64,000 bases of DNA from contig JALMQS010000066.1 of the NCBI GenBank assembly GCA_024734495.1, positions 5,920,280 to 5,984,279 on the forward strand. The letters run 5' to 3'. This document shows, piece by piece, positions 22,290 to 32,200 of the stretch; within the stretch, counting starts at the first letter, position 1, and the number at the start of each line of letters is the position of its first letter. The position numbers and the translations under genes are program-made. The notes under the pieces are model-generated. The model was not told where the DNA came from, ran no database searches, and was given only the letters and a program-made list of their open reading frames with translations. This DNA comes from Forficula auricularia. Lineage: Eukaryota > Arthropoda > Insecta > Dermaptera > Forficulidae.

Positions 22290-25200
22290 AATTTACAAAT
22301 TTTCAATAAAAATATTAAAAAAAATAGTAATACAACCCAAAAAAAGAAAAAAAGTCTTATTTCCTGAGGCTTTAGGAGTTCTGGTTTTGAAAATTGCATT
22401 AGATAGACGGTATCAGCTCTAGTTTTTAAAATACATTTCATCAAATCTCTTCAAAATACGATTTTTGCCTATATTAAAGGCGTATTGATTCAGAGCATCA
22501 ATACATAAAATCAAAATATTTGGTTTTATTAATTTAAATGAATCTTCATCGATCAATCACAATATGACGCTTGTTTTTAGCTCAATGAGAAATTGATTTA
22601 TAGTAAAAACAAATAAACTAAAACTATATTTTTTTGAATGAGAAAAACATGAAAATGTAGTTATAGTTTTTTTAATTATCATTATTATTATTATAAGCCG
22701 AATTCTGATTAAAATAAAAACAAGTTATATATTGGAAATGATCGACGAAGTTTTTTTTTCAATAAATAAAACTAAATATTTTGATATCATGTAGGTATTA
22801 CTTTTCCTTTAAAATATGCAAAAATCATCTTTTTCGAAGATTTGACCAAATATAAATCAAATTGAAGAAAAAACTGAAACTTTTTCAAGACTCGGTAACA
22901 TGCTTGCAATTTCCTAGAATTAATTAATCTATTAAATGTTAATTTAAAACACTTATTAAAAAAAAATTTTATAGAAACGGATTAAACTCTCTGTCTATAT
23001 TCAAATTCCCACGTTAACTTAAGAACAAAAAGTCGTAAAAAGTTCGTTCTTGTGCTAAAATATTTGTATTTCCAATGCGAGAGAAGTGACTAGATTTTAT
23101 TAAAAATCGTACCAAAAATTGACGGGCGAGAGGAAGTTTTTTTTTGTAAATCTGAATCTTTTGTCTGATTTGTATCAAATTTTGAACAGTCAGCTTTTAA
23201 GTCCTTGGGGAACTTTAATGCAAAATGAACTTCCTAAAATGACCAGGATAGGATAGGAGGACAGGTGTATGATTAAATCATGAGATTGCAACATTACATA
23301 TTTTATAATTTATACGTAAATTTAAAAGAATTAATGGTTACTTTTCTTTTATTAATATCGAAAAACATACTATATTTATTAAATATTAATCTAGTTTGTT
23401 AATTTTAAGTAATTTTACAATTTATAATAGAAATTTTTTTCTGTTTTATTTTCCATGGTGTTTCGTCCGTCCCTTCTTCGTGTCTTCTTCTTCTTCTTCT
23501 CGGCTTCATTCTACTCGTCATTTGAATCTGCACTTCATAGCTTCGCATTCAATATAAGTACAAAGTCATTTTTTACAAGCATGGCCTTTAATTTATTTTA
23601 TAGGGAGCAAATAGTTTAAAAAATCAGGGATTTTTGCAATAGGATGTATTTTTTTCATTCAGCTTTCACCATACAACTTTTAATTTTAGATTAGAGATTT
23701 TATTAATAAAAATAAAATAAGTAAAATTAAATTTAACTTTTTCAATTTAAAATTGCTTTTCATAAATTTTTCATTTTCATTTGATAAATTCATAGTATAA
23801 ATCAACCAAATTTTCTTTTTTCAATACATATCGTAATTAAAAATTGAAATTATTAAATTAGTAATTTTTAAGAAGGATTAAATGATATTCTTATAAATTG
23901 TTTTATTTGAAATTTCTGGTATTCATTTTAGTTTTTTCATCAATTTCATCATTAGAATTTTAATTTTCTAAATTATTCTTATAGAATTCAGTCTAATTAT
24001 TTTTTTGGACTATTTTTCAAATTTAGATTTTGATTAGAAATTAAATTCAGATACTCCCTTCAACCGTTATTGGATGGATCAACTGGTCCAAAGGATCAAA
24101 GGAGGATGGATGTTTAGAGGGCCGGTTTATCTTCACAAAGTAAGACATTCTCCTTAGAATTGGTAGTTTTCTGGGACTAAGATTATCGAATGTTGTTTTA
24201 TTAGTCGTTAGGGCTTCCAGGTTCATCGCCTCGCCCTCCGTGGGATCCGCTACAAAACCACTACAAATGATTGCATGATATAATATTTAAGATTTGTTAT
24301 AAGCTCAAAAAGAGGGATAGAATTAGCAATAGGTAGGAGTGGGGGGACACGCCATGCCAACGTCAGGGATGCTAATCTGTTTTCGAGATTTCTAGAGACA
24401 ACCGTCTACCAGAACAGAAAGATGACTTCTAGGTCTTCACTATGGGCTGTTGCAATTATTCAAGGTGAATATTACACTTAAAATTTTTTGAATTTTATTG
24501 AAAAGATTGAGGTTGTCATCTGCTTGATGCAAATAAATATATATCTATATAAATAAATACAAATCTTTTATAAAAAACAATCTTCAAACGTTTATTAAAA
24601 TTTCAAACGTTTCGGACAGGCAATATTTAAAATTTAGAATTTACAAGCATAAATATTCATTTAGAATAAAAATTCCGAATGTACCCTGCAAGTAGCTAGT
24701 TATTCAATTAACCTGGGACACAATTTTGACTTTTCTAATCCCAAAATTTTAGATAAAGAACGGAATTAATATGAAAAGAGATTAATTTTAGAAAGGATCG
24801 AAATTTTAAACAACAAAAATTAACAAAACATCTGATATGGACTGTTTTTCTAAATTCATCAAAATGTTCAAGGAAAAATAATTTATCGAAATTATATTTA
24901 CAGTATATATTTTATATATTTATTCAAGGTAATTTAATCACGAAGACAATTTGTATCAATATCTTCTTTTCAAAATATTTATTTTAGTGTTGTTTTACAT
25001 ATTTACATACATTTCATATACTTAATGGAAAATAATTTTAAAATATAAATTCATGTTCAAGAAAATTTTTGATTTTAATTTTTTGATATTCGGTCGTTAT
25101 AATACGGTCGTACACTTCCGATTAGCGACTTAATCCCCGGAACACTTTTGAAATGCTTACGGAACGCCGGTTGGAAACCACTGGTTTACAGTAGGTATGA

Positions 25201-25440
25201 TAAAATTTTTTTACAAAAGTTTAATTTTATACAATGGTCATAAGAAATCCAAATATAGAGTATTTCGAGATATTTTGCTTTAAATTTGAAATACGTTGGC
25301 TTTGGGGATATTTTTATTTTTTCTGGCTGCCTTTAATCATATAAAAAATTTATATATTTTATGTAAAAGCGTTAACCAATAGAAAATAGATAAAAAATCA
25401 AAAAATATTCCTTGGAAAATTGCTTAAATATAAATAATAA
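22290..25440. other. AT-rich sequence
   Basis: A (CTT)n tract lies near 23483-23500. A truncated hammerhead remnant (minus strand CCTGTCCGAAACGTTTG, missing stem II) is near 24600-24620. Otherwise featureless. Confidence 0.4.
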
Positions 25441-25453
25441 TAAATGGTAAAAA

Positions 25454-26172
25454 TTTTTAAGAAAAAATCAAACCGACTTCAAAAAAATTAAATGCAACAA
25501 ATAAAATACACTAAAAGGTATAAAATAATTATTATCTTATTTAGTTACAACTAAACGACGAAATATTAACATGAAATTACTTTTTGAAGTCGGTGCCAAA
25601 CAAACTATACCTATAAGCGAGCGTACCCACCAAACGTACCAAGTAAGATCCGTCGAGTGCGATTCATAAAAGGTATATGTTTTGGCACCGACTTAAAAAA
25701 GTAATTTCATGTTAATATTTCTTCGTTTAGTTGTAACTAAATAAGATAATAATTATTTTATACCTTTTAGTGTATTTTTTTGTTGCATTTAATTTTTTGA
25801 AGTCGGTTTTATTTTTTCTTAAAAATTTTTATTTTTCTCTTTTTAGTGATGTTATTAATAGTGATTCTATCATCAGAACTTGACCAAATTAATATTGTAC
25901 CATCCCTAAGATACCCCCTTTCCAATAAAAAAAGAATCATCGAAATCGGTTCATAAACAAAGAAGTTAGCCCTGAACAAACCTAACAAAAAAGGTCTAAT
26001 ACCTAAGAAAAAAAATGGGAACAATCGGAACGTAGACTGGACCCAATGCAAAAAAAATTTCAAAATCGGTTCACAATTGGCGGAGAATATGAGGTAACAT
26101 AGGCACAAAAAAAAAAAAAAAAAAAAAAATCAGTCGAATAGAGAACCCCTCCTTTTTTGAAGTCGGTTAAAA
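25454..26172. mobile_element. fold-back element, ACCGACTTC family, copy 1
   Basis: Arms of about 150 bp (25454-25604 and 25684-25832) are mirror images starting at AAAAATTTTTAAGAAAAAAT and containing ACCGACTTCAAAAAA, around an 80-base loop. A tail of about 340 bp follows and ends in TTTTTTGAAGTCGGTT. The ends thus read ACCGACTTC...GAAGTCGGT. The tail holds a minus-strand frame (25809-26108, 99 codons) shared in part by the other copies, which I regard as non-coding. A very similar terminus is, from memory, common in insect genomes. Confidence 0.8.
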
Positions 26173-26505
26173 AGAAGAACAATCATACCTGGAGATCTCA
26201 CAAAGAGAGAAACTGTATTGCCTAGTTCTGAGGCGCCAATTCTTGGTGTATTTTGTTTTTATAATCTATTATTTTAAATATAAATCTATAATTTTGAAAT
26301 TAATAATTTGCAAATATTTAAAAAACCATACATATTTCCTTTATATAATAAATAACACAATCAAGAATATTATTTTACAAACAAATAAAACTTGGGATTA
26401 TCGTCTCAAAGGTTATCTGTTGCACTTTTAACCATGTACAGTACAATGTACAAAACATCTTCTTTTAAAGGCTTATAAAAACGAACGAACAAAATATTAT
26501 AAAGA

Positions 26506-26689
26506 ACAGAGGATTTTTTTGACGGGTTATAGTGGTGTTTCACAAAGAGGAAATAAATTTTTTTTAATTTTTATTTCCTCTTTGTAGAAAAATTTTACTT
26601 CCTCTTTGTGAAACACCACTATAACCCGTCAAAAACTCCTCTGTTTAATAGTTTTACTTAAACCAACACCGCTTGCCCTAACTAAATGT
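26506..26689. mobile_element. short Penelope-type inverted dimer with 11-bp TSD
   Basis: It is flanked by TATTATAAAGA at 26495-26505 and 26690-26700. It contains a long hairpin with arms carrying GACGGGTTATAGTGGTG and TTTCACAAAGAGGAAATAAA, followed on one side by the tail AAACCAACACCGCTTGCCCTAA. The same tail and arm sequence flank the GIY-YIG-bearing insertion at 38035-40091, so this is a minimal copy of that family. Confidence 0.8.
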
Positions 26690-26699
26690 TATTATAAAG

Positions 26700-27385
26700 A
26701 GGATAAAAATTTATGTTTAGCATGTTGTTCCAGCGAAAAAACACTATTTCTTAAGAAATATGACTTAAGATGTTCATCCACTTAGCTTGTCAATTCTAAT
26801 ATTATTACAAACCATTCAATTTAGTCAAAACTTTAATTTTCGGTCTTTTACTCGGTATCTACCTCCAGTAGACAGGCTTCGGCTTGCCTAGTATTGAAAA
26901 TTACAATTTTTTTTTCTCATTGTGTTTAAATATCTGAAACGTGGAGAAAAATAATTTTCAACCATGATTTTTTCTGTATCTGTGTCTTGTTTCAGATACC
27001 CATGATAGCTTAAGAACAAAAAGTCGTAGAAAGCTCGTTCTTGTGCTAAAATATTTGTATTTTCACTGGATTTGATTTTGAGCTTTCTAACTTTTATCAT
27101 TTATGGTTCGAAAATGCAGAAAACATCATTATTTGAATGATTTTATTGAGATTTTAATTAGATTCTATAATAAATAATAATAAACAAAATAACAGGTATA
27201 TTTTCAATTACCATTTAATAAATTGTATAAATAAAATAAGTATTTAATTTTGTGAATAGGCTGAAAAAATTTGTTATTCAAAAAGTGGTCACTTATCCTC
27301 CCATAAAGAAAATATCATCAAAAATTTTTAATTAACCGAAACTGCAAACAGCGTACCGAGTCTTGAATAGGTTTCAACTTTTCCT
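26700..27385. other. AT-rich sequence
   Basis: Pieces of the GACTCGGTA repeat family occur near 27348. No gene was recognised. Confidence 0.4.
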
Positions 27386-27559
27386 CTAACCAATATCAAG
27401 GTATAAAAAAATGAATAAATCAAAACAGAAGTAAAAAATATAAAATAAAAAATGTTTAGCCAATAATGATGGGAAATAGTGAGGAACAAACAATAAAGGC
27501 CCGTTAGTGACGATGAGGTCTTTGATCGCTCGTAAAAATGTTCGGTAATCAAGCGTATA

Positions 27560-27850
27560 AAAAAAAGAAATGAAGAAGTTGTTGGTTTTTAATTGGTCGG
27601 ATGGATGAGGAGGAGGAGTATTGACAACAATGATGACACATTTGGTGGAGATTGTGTGGTGGGTCCCGTTAGGCGTTAGGTGATTCAATAGCGCTTTCAC
27701 CCGAGAACGAGGACGTCCTGGCATCAGTTGCTGTGGGTTCTGTTCTGGGTAAGACCCGTCCAGTCCCAGGAGAGAGAAGATACTGTTAGGGGGAACGAAC
27801 CACACTAATGCGGGCCCCATGCCTCCTCCTCCAGCTTCATTTCACTTCCG
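27560..27850 (-). other. GC-richer block with a minus-strand open frame
   Basis: A minus-strand frame of 144 codons runs from 27820 to 27386. Its N-terminal half (to about 27590) lies in balanced-composition DNA and includes GRPRSRVKALLNHL and NTPPPHPSD; the C-terminal half is low-complexity AT-rich sequence. This could be a host exon, with the frame running on past a splice donor, or a piece of a repeat. I recognise no family. Confidence 0.25.
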
Positions 27851-27970
27851 TCAGCCGTCCTCAGATTCAGATATCATCAAACTCTTTCATTCCAAGATAT
27901 ATCTCTATTTTTGGGAGATCAATAGGAAATAAAATAATTTCTAGTTTTCTTCAATTGTTCAAATAATAAA

Positions 27971-28014
27971 AAGTGTCTGGAGCACCGAGTGATGCTCGGT
28001 AACTTTTTACCTCC
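27971..28014 (+). repeat. dispersed repeat R1, copy 2, left part
   Basis: AGTGTCTGGAGCACCGAG and GATGCTCGGTAACTTTTT match the start of the copy at 701. The repeat is interrupted by two MITEs and resumes at 28567. Confidence 0.75.
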
Positions 28015-28017
28015 TTA

Positions 28018-28094
28018 GGTCCAGTTGTATGTCGGTTGGTAAGCTCTTTGTCAACGTTTAATAAGTGTTTACCGACCGACATACTAACTGGGCC
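28018..28094. mobile_element. miniature TAA-targeting MITE, 77 bp
   Basis: Near-palindromic ends GGTCCAGTTGTATGTCGG and the complement of GGCCCAGTTAGTATGTCGG are flanked by TTA and TAA. It shares termini with the next element and may be its deletion derivative. Confidence 0.65.
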
Positions 28095-28139
28095 TAAGGG
28101 CCAGTTGTGTGTCGGTTTGTAAAGTCTTTGTTAAAATTA

Positions 28140-28262
28140 ACAAAGGGTAAAACCTTAGAATTCACCTTGTGCCCGCCGGGATGGCCAATCAGATGAAAGT
28201 TCGTGTCATCTGATTAGCATTCCGGCCGGGCACAATGTGAATTCTAAGGTTTTACCCTTTGT
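28140..28262. repeat. long near-perfect hairpin
   Basis: Arms of about 55 bp start ACAAAGGGTAAAACCTTAGA and include TGTGCCCG.CCGG and AATCAGATGA. They are mirrored around position 28201 with only a few mismatches. It lies inside the MITE at 28098-28566. Confidence 0.85.
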
Positions 28263-28417
28263 CAACTTTAACAAAGACTGGAGTAATCTTTGGAGACGGG
28301 CTGATAAGTGAATTACTACTTTATAATTCTGCTGAGAATGAAATACAATATATTATTGTTACTGCCACTGAAAGAGGAGACAGAGGGGAATGTCTCATTG
28401 GATTTCCTTCACTGACT

Positions 28418-28466
28418 TTTCAAAACCCTGAAGGAGGGAATAGCCTTCGAAACGTCGGTTTTATAA
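28418..28466 (+). ncRNA. degenerate hammerhead ribozyme
   Basis: TTCAAAACC is followed by CTGAAGGAGGGAATAGCCTTC, then GAAACGTC and GGTTTTATAA. Stem I (AAAACC/GGTTTT), the GAAA box and the ACGT stem III are present, but CUGANGA is shortened to CUGAAGGA. Confidence 0.6.
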
Positions 28467-28566
28467 ATAAAAAAGATAGTGTAAATTATCTTCTTTCTTT
28501 TTGAATTGCCTCATCGATATCCATTTAATTTAACAAAGACTTTACAAACCGACATACAACTGGCCC

Positions 28567-28800
28567 TAGATAGCTTAAGTTTTAAATTTCAAGACTCTGC
28601 GACTTACCGAAGACGAGATATGTACGATTAAAATATTTGTTTTACTACATGATTAATTTTCACCCCTTTATTTCAATCGGATTAAAATTTATACACGACT
28701 AATAACTCATGAGGCTTGATAAGTACACCAATTTTTAGCGAAATCGTAAGAGCAGTTTTCGAGAAACCGATTCTATATATACAAGATAAAATAATTAAAA
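28567..28800 (+). repeat. dispersed repeat R1, copy 2, right part
   Basis: It continues with TAGCTTAAGTTTTAAATTTC and GCGACTTACCGAAGACGAG as in copy 1. It then has AATCGGATTAAAATTTATACA, CTAATAACTCATGAGGCTTG and ACACCAATTTTTAGCGAAATC as in the inverted copies at 46.8-47.4 kb. Confidence 0.75.
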
Positions 28801-28819
28801 AAATGATTAATATTTAATG

Positions 28820-28850
28820 ATACGTTTACCTAACAGTTTCGGTCACCAGT
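28820..28850 (-). ncRNA. hammerhead half, separated from its partner by a 1-kb insertion
   Basis: The minus strand reads GTGACCGAAACTGTTAGGTAAAC, equal to the 3' half of the hammerhead at 30040-30094. The 5' half (CTGAAGATGGTCTACCA) is at 29881-29905. TCAC (28843-28846 and 29878-29881) flanks the insertion between them. Confidence 0.6.
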
Positions 28851-28969
28851 CTTGGGCGTCCGCAGGGGAGAACAGGGGGTGCACCCCCCCCCCCACTGGG
28901 ATCGTGTAAAAAATTCTTAAACACCCTTTACTTCCGGCCTCACTAAACGATTTTTATAAATTAAAGTGG

Positions 28970-29185
28970 TTGAAGGAGACAACAAAGAGTGTCTTGTTGA
29001 ATTATAAATTTTATTTATTTATAACGAGACTACAGATTCATAAATTAATTCCTGTGAATCCATTGTAATAGGACTGATGAAGAGGGCAATGCCCTCGAAA
29101 CTATAGTCTCGTTATAAATAAATAAAATTTATAATTCCAGCAGAAGACACACTCTTTTATTGTCTCCTTCAATATATAAAAATTC
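28970..29185. mobile_element. inverted dimer around a canonical hammerhead
   Basis: TTGAAGGAGACAA, AGAGTGTCTT, AATTATAAATTTTATTTATT and TATAACGAGACTA on the left are mirrored on the right, ending in TTGTCTCCTTCAA near 29172. The left arm lacks the ribozyme core while the right arm keeps it. Confidence 0.7.
29060..29118 (+). ncRNA. hammerhead ribozyme, canonical CUGAUGA core
   Basis: CTGATGA (29074-29080), stem II GAGGGC/GCCCTC with an AAT loop, GAAA (29097-29100), and ACTATAGT-C (29100-29108) are all present. The stem III sequence ACTATAGT is a perfect palindrome, so pairing between two RNA copies gives an 8-bp stem III. Downstream TCGTTATAA can pair imperfectly with upstream TTGTAATAGGA as stem I. 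This is one of the best ribozyme candidates here. Confidence 0.85.
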
Positions 29186-29292
29186 TGCTACTCTCGGTAA
29201 AAAAACTTCCAATTTAATTAAAGGGTTTATTTAGTCACATAAAATAAATAAATAGAATAATTTTAGTCATTTAACATTATTTATTTGATAGA

Positions 29293-29345
29293 TTTACTAA
29301 ACAGTTTCATCGGTCATCCCTGGTAGACCATCTTCAGTAGTAAAT
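29293..29345 (-). ncRNA. degenerate hammerhead ribozyme, GGTC stem II family
   Basis: The minus strand reads TTTACTACTGAAGATGGTC, then GATGACCGATGAAACTG. An insertion splits the GAAA region, so it is probably inactive. Confidence 0.5.
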
Positions 29346-29376
29346 TTCGTTTAAGATTTGGTATTTGTCACTCTGC

Positions 29377-29625
29377 ATAGGGGCCATCCACAAATTACGT
29401 CACACGTTAAGGGCGGGGGCGTCAACAAAGTAGGATATTGTGGCCCCATATATAACTCATTCTCAATTTTTTTTATTTTTTTCGGCCCTTCTAACCATAA
29501 GCCAATTTACGATACTATATATTTTTAAAATTTTGTCTCTACCCCGGGGGTCAGATTTTAGCCGAATGCCTCGAGTCGGATTCGAACCCGGGGTCCACTT
29601 GGTTAGCAGGAACCAATTTATTAAC
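29377..29625 (-). mobile_element. tRNA-derived SINE-like element
   Basis: On the minus strand a clean B box occurs (CCGGGTTCGAATCCGACTCG near 29590-29570). The element ends with GACGTAATTTGTGGATGGC at the 29380 side. A GTGACGTAATTTNTGGATGG tail is, from memory, widespread in insect repeats. The A box and exact 5' end are uncertain. Confidence 0.55.
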
Positions 29626-30039
29626 ATGGATATTTCAACAATTTTTAATAAATAAATAATTTATAAACATATTATATCATAGAATTTAGAATCTGATTTG
29701 AACTAATGAATGAATCACTAAACTTTGTTCAATGTTTTTTATTCTGATTGTGTTGGGGTATTCTACTTTTGAAAAAAAACTCCAAAAATTAAATATTTAA
29801 ATAAAAATTTGATAATATAATTATTTGTTTCCAGGCTTTGCCCTTCCTGAAAAATTTTCTGCAGACTCCCCTGTCCCTCACTGGTAGACCATCTTCAGTA
29901 ATAAATTAGTCGTTTTATTTGAGAAGTTCACTAATCACTTATCACATCCAATAATATAGATATTATAATTGTATATTTTCAAATCTGTTACTGAATGGAG
30001 AATGTTGATTGATTGGACAATTTCCAAAATATAACCACT

Positions 30040-30094
30040 AATTTACTACTGAAGATGGTCTACCAGTGGTGACCGAAACTGATTAGTAAATGTA
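30040..30094 (+). ncRNA. hammerhead ribozyme, GGTC stem II family
   Basis: CTGAAGA, T, GGTC...GACC stem II, GAAACTGATTAGT and then AAATG are present. Flanking ATTTACT/AGTAAAT can pair, although the exact cleavage register is unclear. Its mirror copy lies in two halves at 28820 and 29881-29930. Confidence 0.65.
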
Positions 30095-30184
30095 TCTTCA
30101 GCGCCATACTCGATTCCGAGCGTCGGCGATTACTTTATGGAGAGTAGGTATTCTCTCGAGTGTAATTTTTCTTTCCCAAGTGTG

Positions 30185-30275
30185 GTTTACCGTTGTCTTG
30201 GATTAGTGAGAAGACTTGCATTTTTGACAAGCGGTTCGATTCCCAAGGGGTGAATTCAATCTTTCTAACATACAG
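30185..30275 (+). mobile_element. degenerate tRNA-derived SINE-like copy
   Basis: GCGGTTCGATTCCCAAGGGG is a B-box-like core followed by a TCAATCTTTCTAACA tail, as in the other copies of this dispersed family. Confidence 0.45.
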
Positions 30276-30639
30276 GATGACTTTTGTTATTTAGGAAATA
30301 CAATGGAAAAATATCATTTCGCGATAAATTCTCTATTAATTTTAGGGCAAATTGGTAAATACAAAAGATGTTTAGAATTTAACCCTGGATCGAATTTATT
30401 GATACGTTCCTGTGCAAATATAATGAAAATTTAAACTAAAAAGTTAGACAACTTGGCTTTATTTTAATATGATTTCTCCGAAACTATTAGGGCTATTAAC
30501 TTGAAATTTAATACGAAGTTAATTTAAGGACATAAATGTTTGCTAATATATTTTTTTGTTTTTAAATCAAACTTTGAAGTATTATGTAAAATCACATTTT
30601 CATCCGGTTTTGTCACAATTTGACGTTTTATAAAAATAA

Positions 30640-31370
30640 TTTTTTAAGAAAAAAAAATAAAACCGACTTCAAAAAATTAAATGCAACAAATAAAATACAC
30701 TAAAAGGTATAAAATAATTATTATCTTATTTAGTTACAACTAAACGACGAAATATTAACATGAAATTACTTTTTGAAGTCGGTACCAAACAAACTAGACC
30801 TATAAGCGAGCGTACCCGCCAAACGTACTAAGTAAGATCCGTCGAGTGCGATTCATAAAAGGTATATGTTTGGCACCCAACTTCAAAAAGTAATTTCATG
30901 TTAATATTTCGTCGTTTAGTTGTAACTAAATAAGATAATAATTATTTTATACCTTTTAGTGTATTTTATTTGTTGCATTTAATTTTTTGAAGTCGGTTTT
31001 TATTTTTTCTTAAAAATTATTTTCATTTTTCTTCTTTTTAGTGATGTTATTAATAGTGATCATATCATCAGAACTTGACCAAATTAATATGACACCATCC
31101 ATAAGACCCCCTTTCGGATAAAAAAAGAACCATCGAAATCGGTTCATAAACAAAGAGGTTAGGTCTAAACAAACCTAATAAAAAAGGTCTAATACCTATA
31201 AAAAAAAACGAAAAAAATGGGACGAATCGGAAGCTAGACTGGACCCAATGCAAAAAAAATTTTCAAAATCGGTTGACAATTGGCGGAGATATGAGGTAAC
31301 ATAGGCACAAAAAAAAAAAAAAATTCAGTCGAATAGAGAACCTCCTCCTTTTTTGAAGTCGGTTAAAAAG
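30640..31370. mobile_element. fold-back element, ACCGACTTC family, copy 2
   Basis: Same architecture as copy 1: two mirrored arms with ACCGACTTCAAAAAATTAA, a loop with AGTAAGATCCGTCGAGTGCG, then a tail ending CTCCTTTTTTGAAGTCGG. The 61-codon minus-strand frame at 31068-31253 corresponds to part of the frame in copy 1. Confidence 0.8.
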
Positions 31371-31635
31371 TAACCTTCATACAAAATATCAGATTCCCAG
31401 ACCCAATAGTCCCCGAAAAATTGCGATGAAACCGGATGAAAACGCGATTTTAGAAATTTTCCTTTGTTTCATCACTTTAAAATTTGAATTTTTAAAAAGA
31501 CCTTCAAATCAAATAATTGTCACAAGAAAGTTACACCATAGTATTTTCATTAAAAACCAAAATCGAACACCTGTGGTATAAGAAAAAATATCTTACCGTT
31601 TCAGGTTAACAGTTGCAAATATCAGGGATTTTCCG

Positions 31636-32178
31636 ATGAGACCAACTACTACTACGGAGACAATAAACTTTTTGAATGTATTTATTTTTCTTATAAGTAT
31701 AGTAAGTTTTTTATACATTTACGTTAAATACAAAAAGCGACCAACTTATATATGCATAGATGTTCGAGAAACCCTATTGGAAGGATCCTTAAATAAAGAA
31801 AATGCCAGTTTGATTCTTTTTTCGCCTCATATTACCCTTTAGACATTCTATTTAAAATGAAAATCAGCTGAAAATGCGAGCATTATCATAAAGATCCCCC
31901 AAGGGATTCCGACTAAATTCGATTCGCGTAACATCATGCGACAACCGAGATATGAAATCAAGGTAGGATTTCACACTGAAAAAGAATATGTAAAGGCTGT
32001 TAGATATTTTGAATATTTTTTGAGTATGAATATGTTTAGCATCTCCCTTCATTATTTTACAATCAAGGTAGAATTTCACACAGAGTGCGAATGTGAAAAT
32101 GAATTATCGGAATTTCGAATACTTTTTGAATTATTTATTTCTAAATATCATCCAGCTGCACACAGAGAAGATTTATGA
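31636..32178 (+). other. two short plus-strand frames of unknown nature
   Basis: 31636-31842 encodes 68 residues with one probable membrane segment (IFLISIVSFLYIYV). 31936-32178 encodes 80 residues containing two related stretches about 35 residues apart (YEIKVGFHTEKEYV and FTIKVEFHTECECE). The DNA is also locally duplicated. I recognise no family and would not call either a gene without transcript evidence. Confidence 0.2.
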
Positions 32179-32200
32179 TTACTTTGTTGAAATACTCTAA

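Larger units (their letters stand above)
15727..25183. mobile_element. possible large, nested hAT element (ends only)
   Basis: The left end (GAGTGGTTCCCAACC...GAACACTTTTG) and right end (the complement of CAGTGGTTTCCAACC...CAAAAGTGTTCC) are hAT-like inverted repeats. They are flanked by GTTTAGAG (15719-15726) and GTTTACAG (25184-25191), matching at 7 of 8 positions. The 9.4 kb between contain later insertions and no recognisable transposase, so two unrelated end fragments remain possible. Confidence 0.4.
28098..28566. mobile_element. MITE with nested hairpin and hammerhead fragment
   Basis: Ends GGGCCAGTTGTGTGTCGG and the complement of GGGCCAGTTGTATGTCGG are followed inward on both sides by TTTGTAAAGTCTTTGTTAAA. 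It is flanked by TAA on the left and TAG on the right. It has inserted in R1, next to a 77-bp relative. The interior contains a long hairpin and a hammerhead-bearing fragment, so it is a nested insertion target. Confidence 0.7.
28847..29877. mobile_element. insertion into a hammerhead stem-loop, TCAC duplication
   Basis: It starts CAGTCTTGGGCGTCCGCAGG and ends with the complement of GAGGGACAGGGGAGTCTGCAG. The two ends are weakly similar (CGTCCGCAGGGG versus GAGTCTGCAG). The flanks share TCAC. It contains a canonical hammerhead dimer, another hammerhead and a SINE, so it is composite. Confidence 0.4.

Noticed and set aside
29577..29600. A functional tRNA gene
   Set aside because: Only the B box is convincing; no cloverleaf could be drawn by eye. 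Assigned to a SINE-like repeat.
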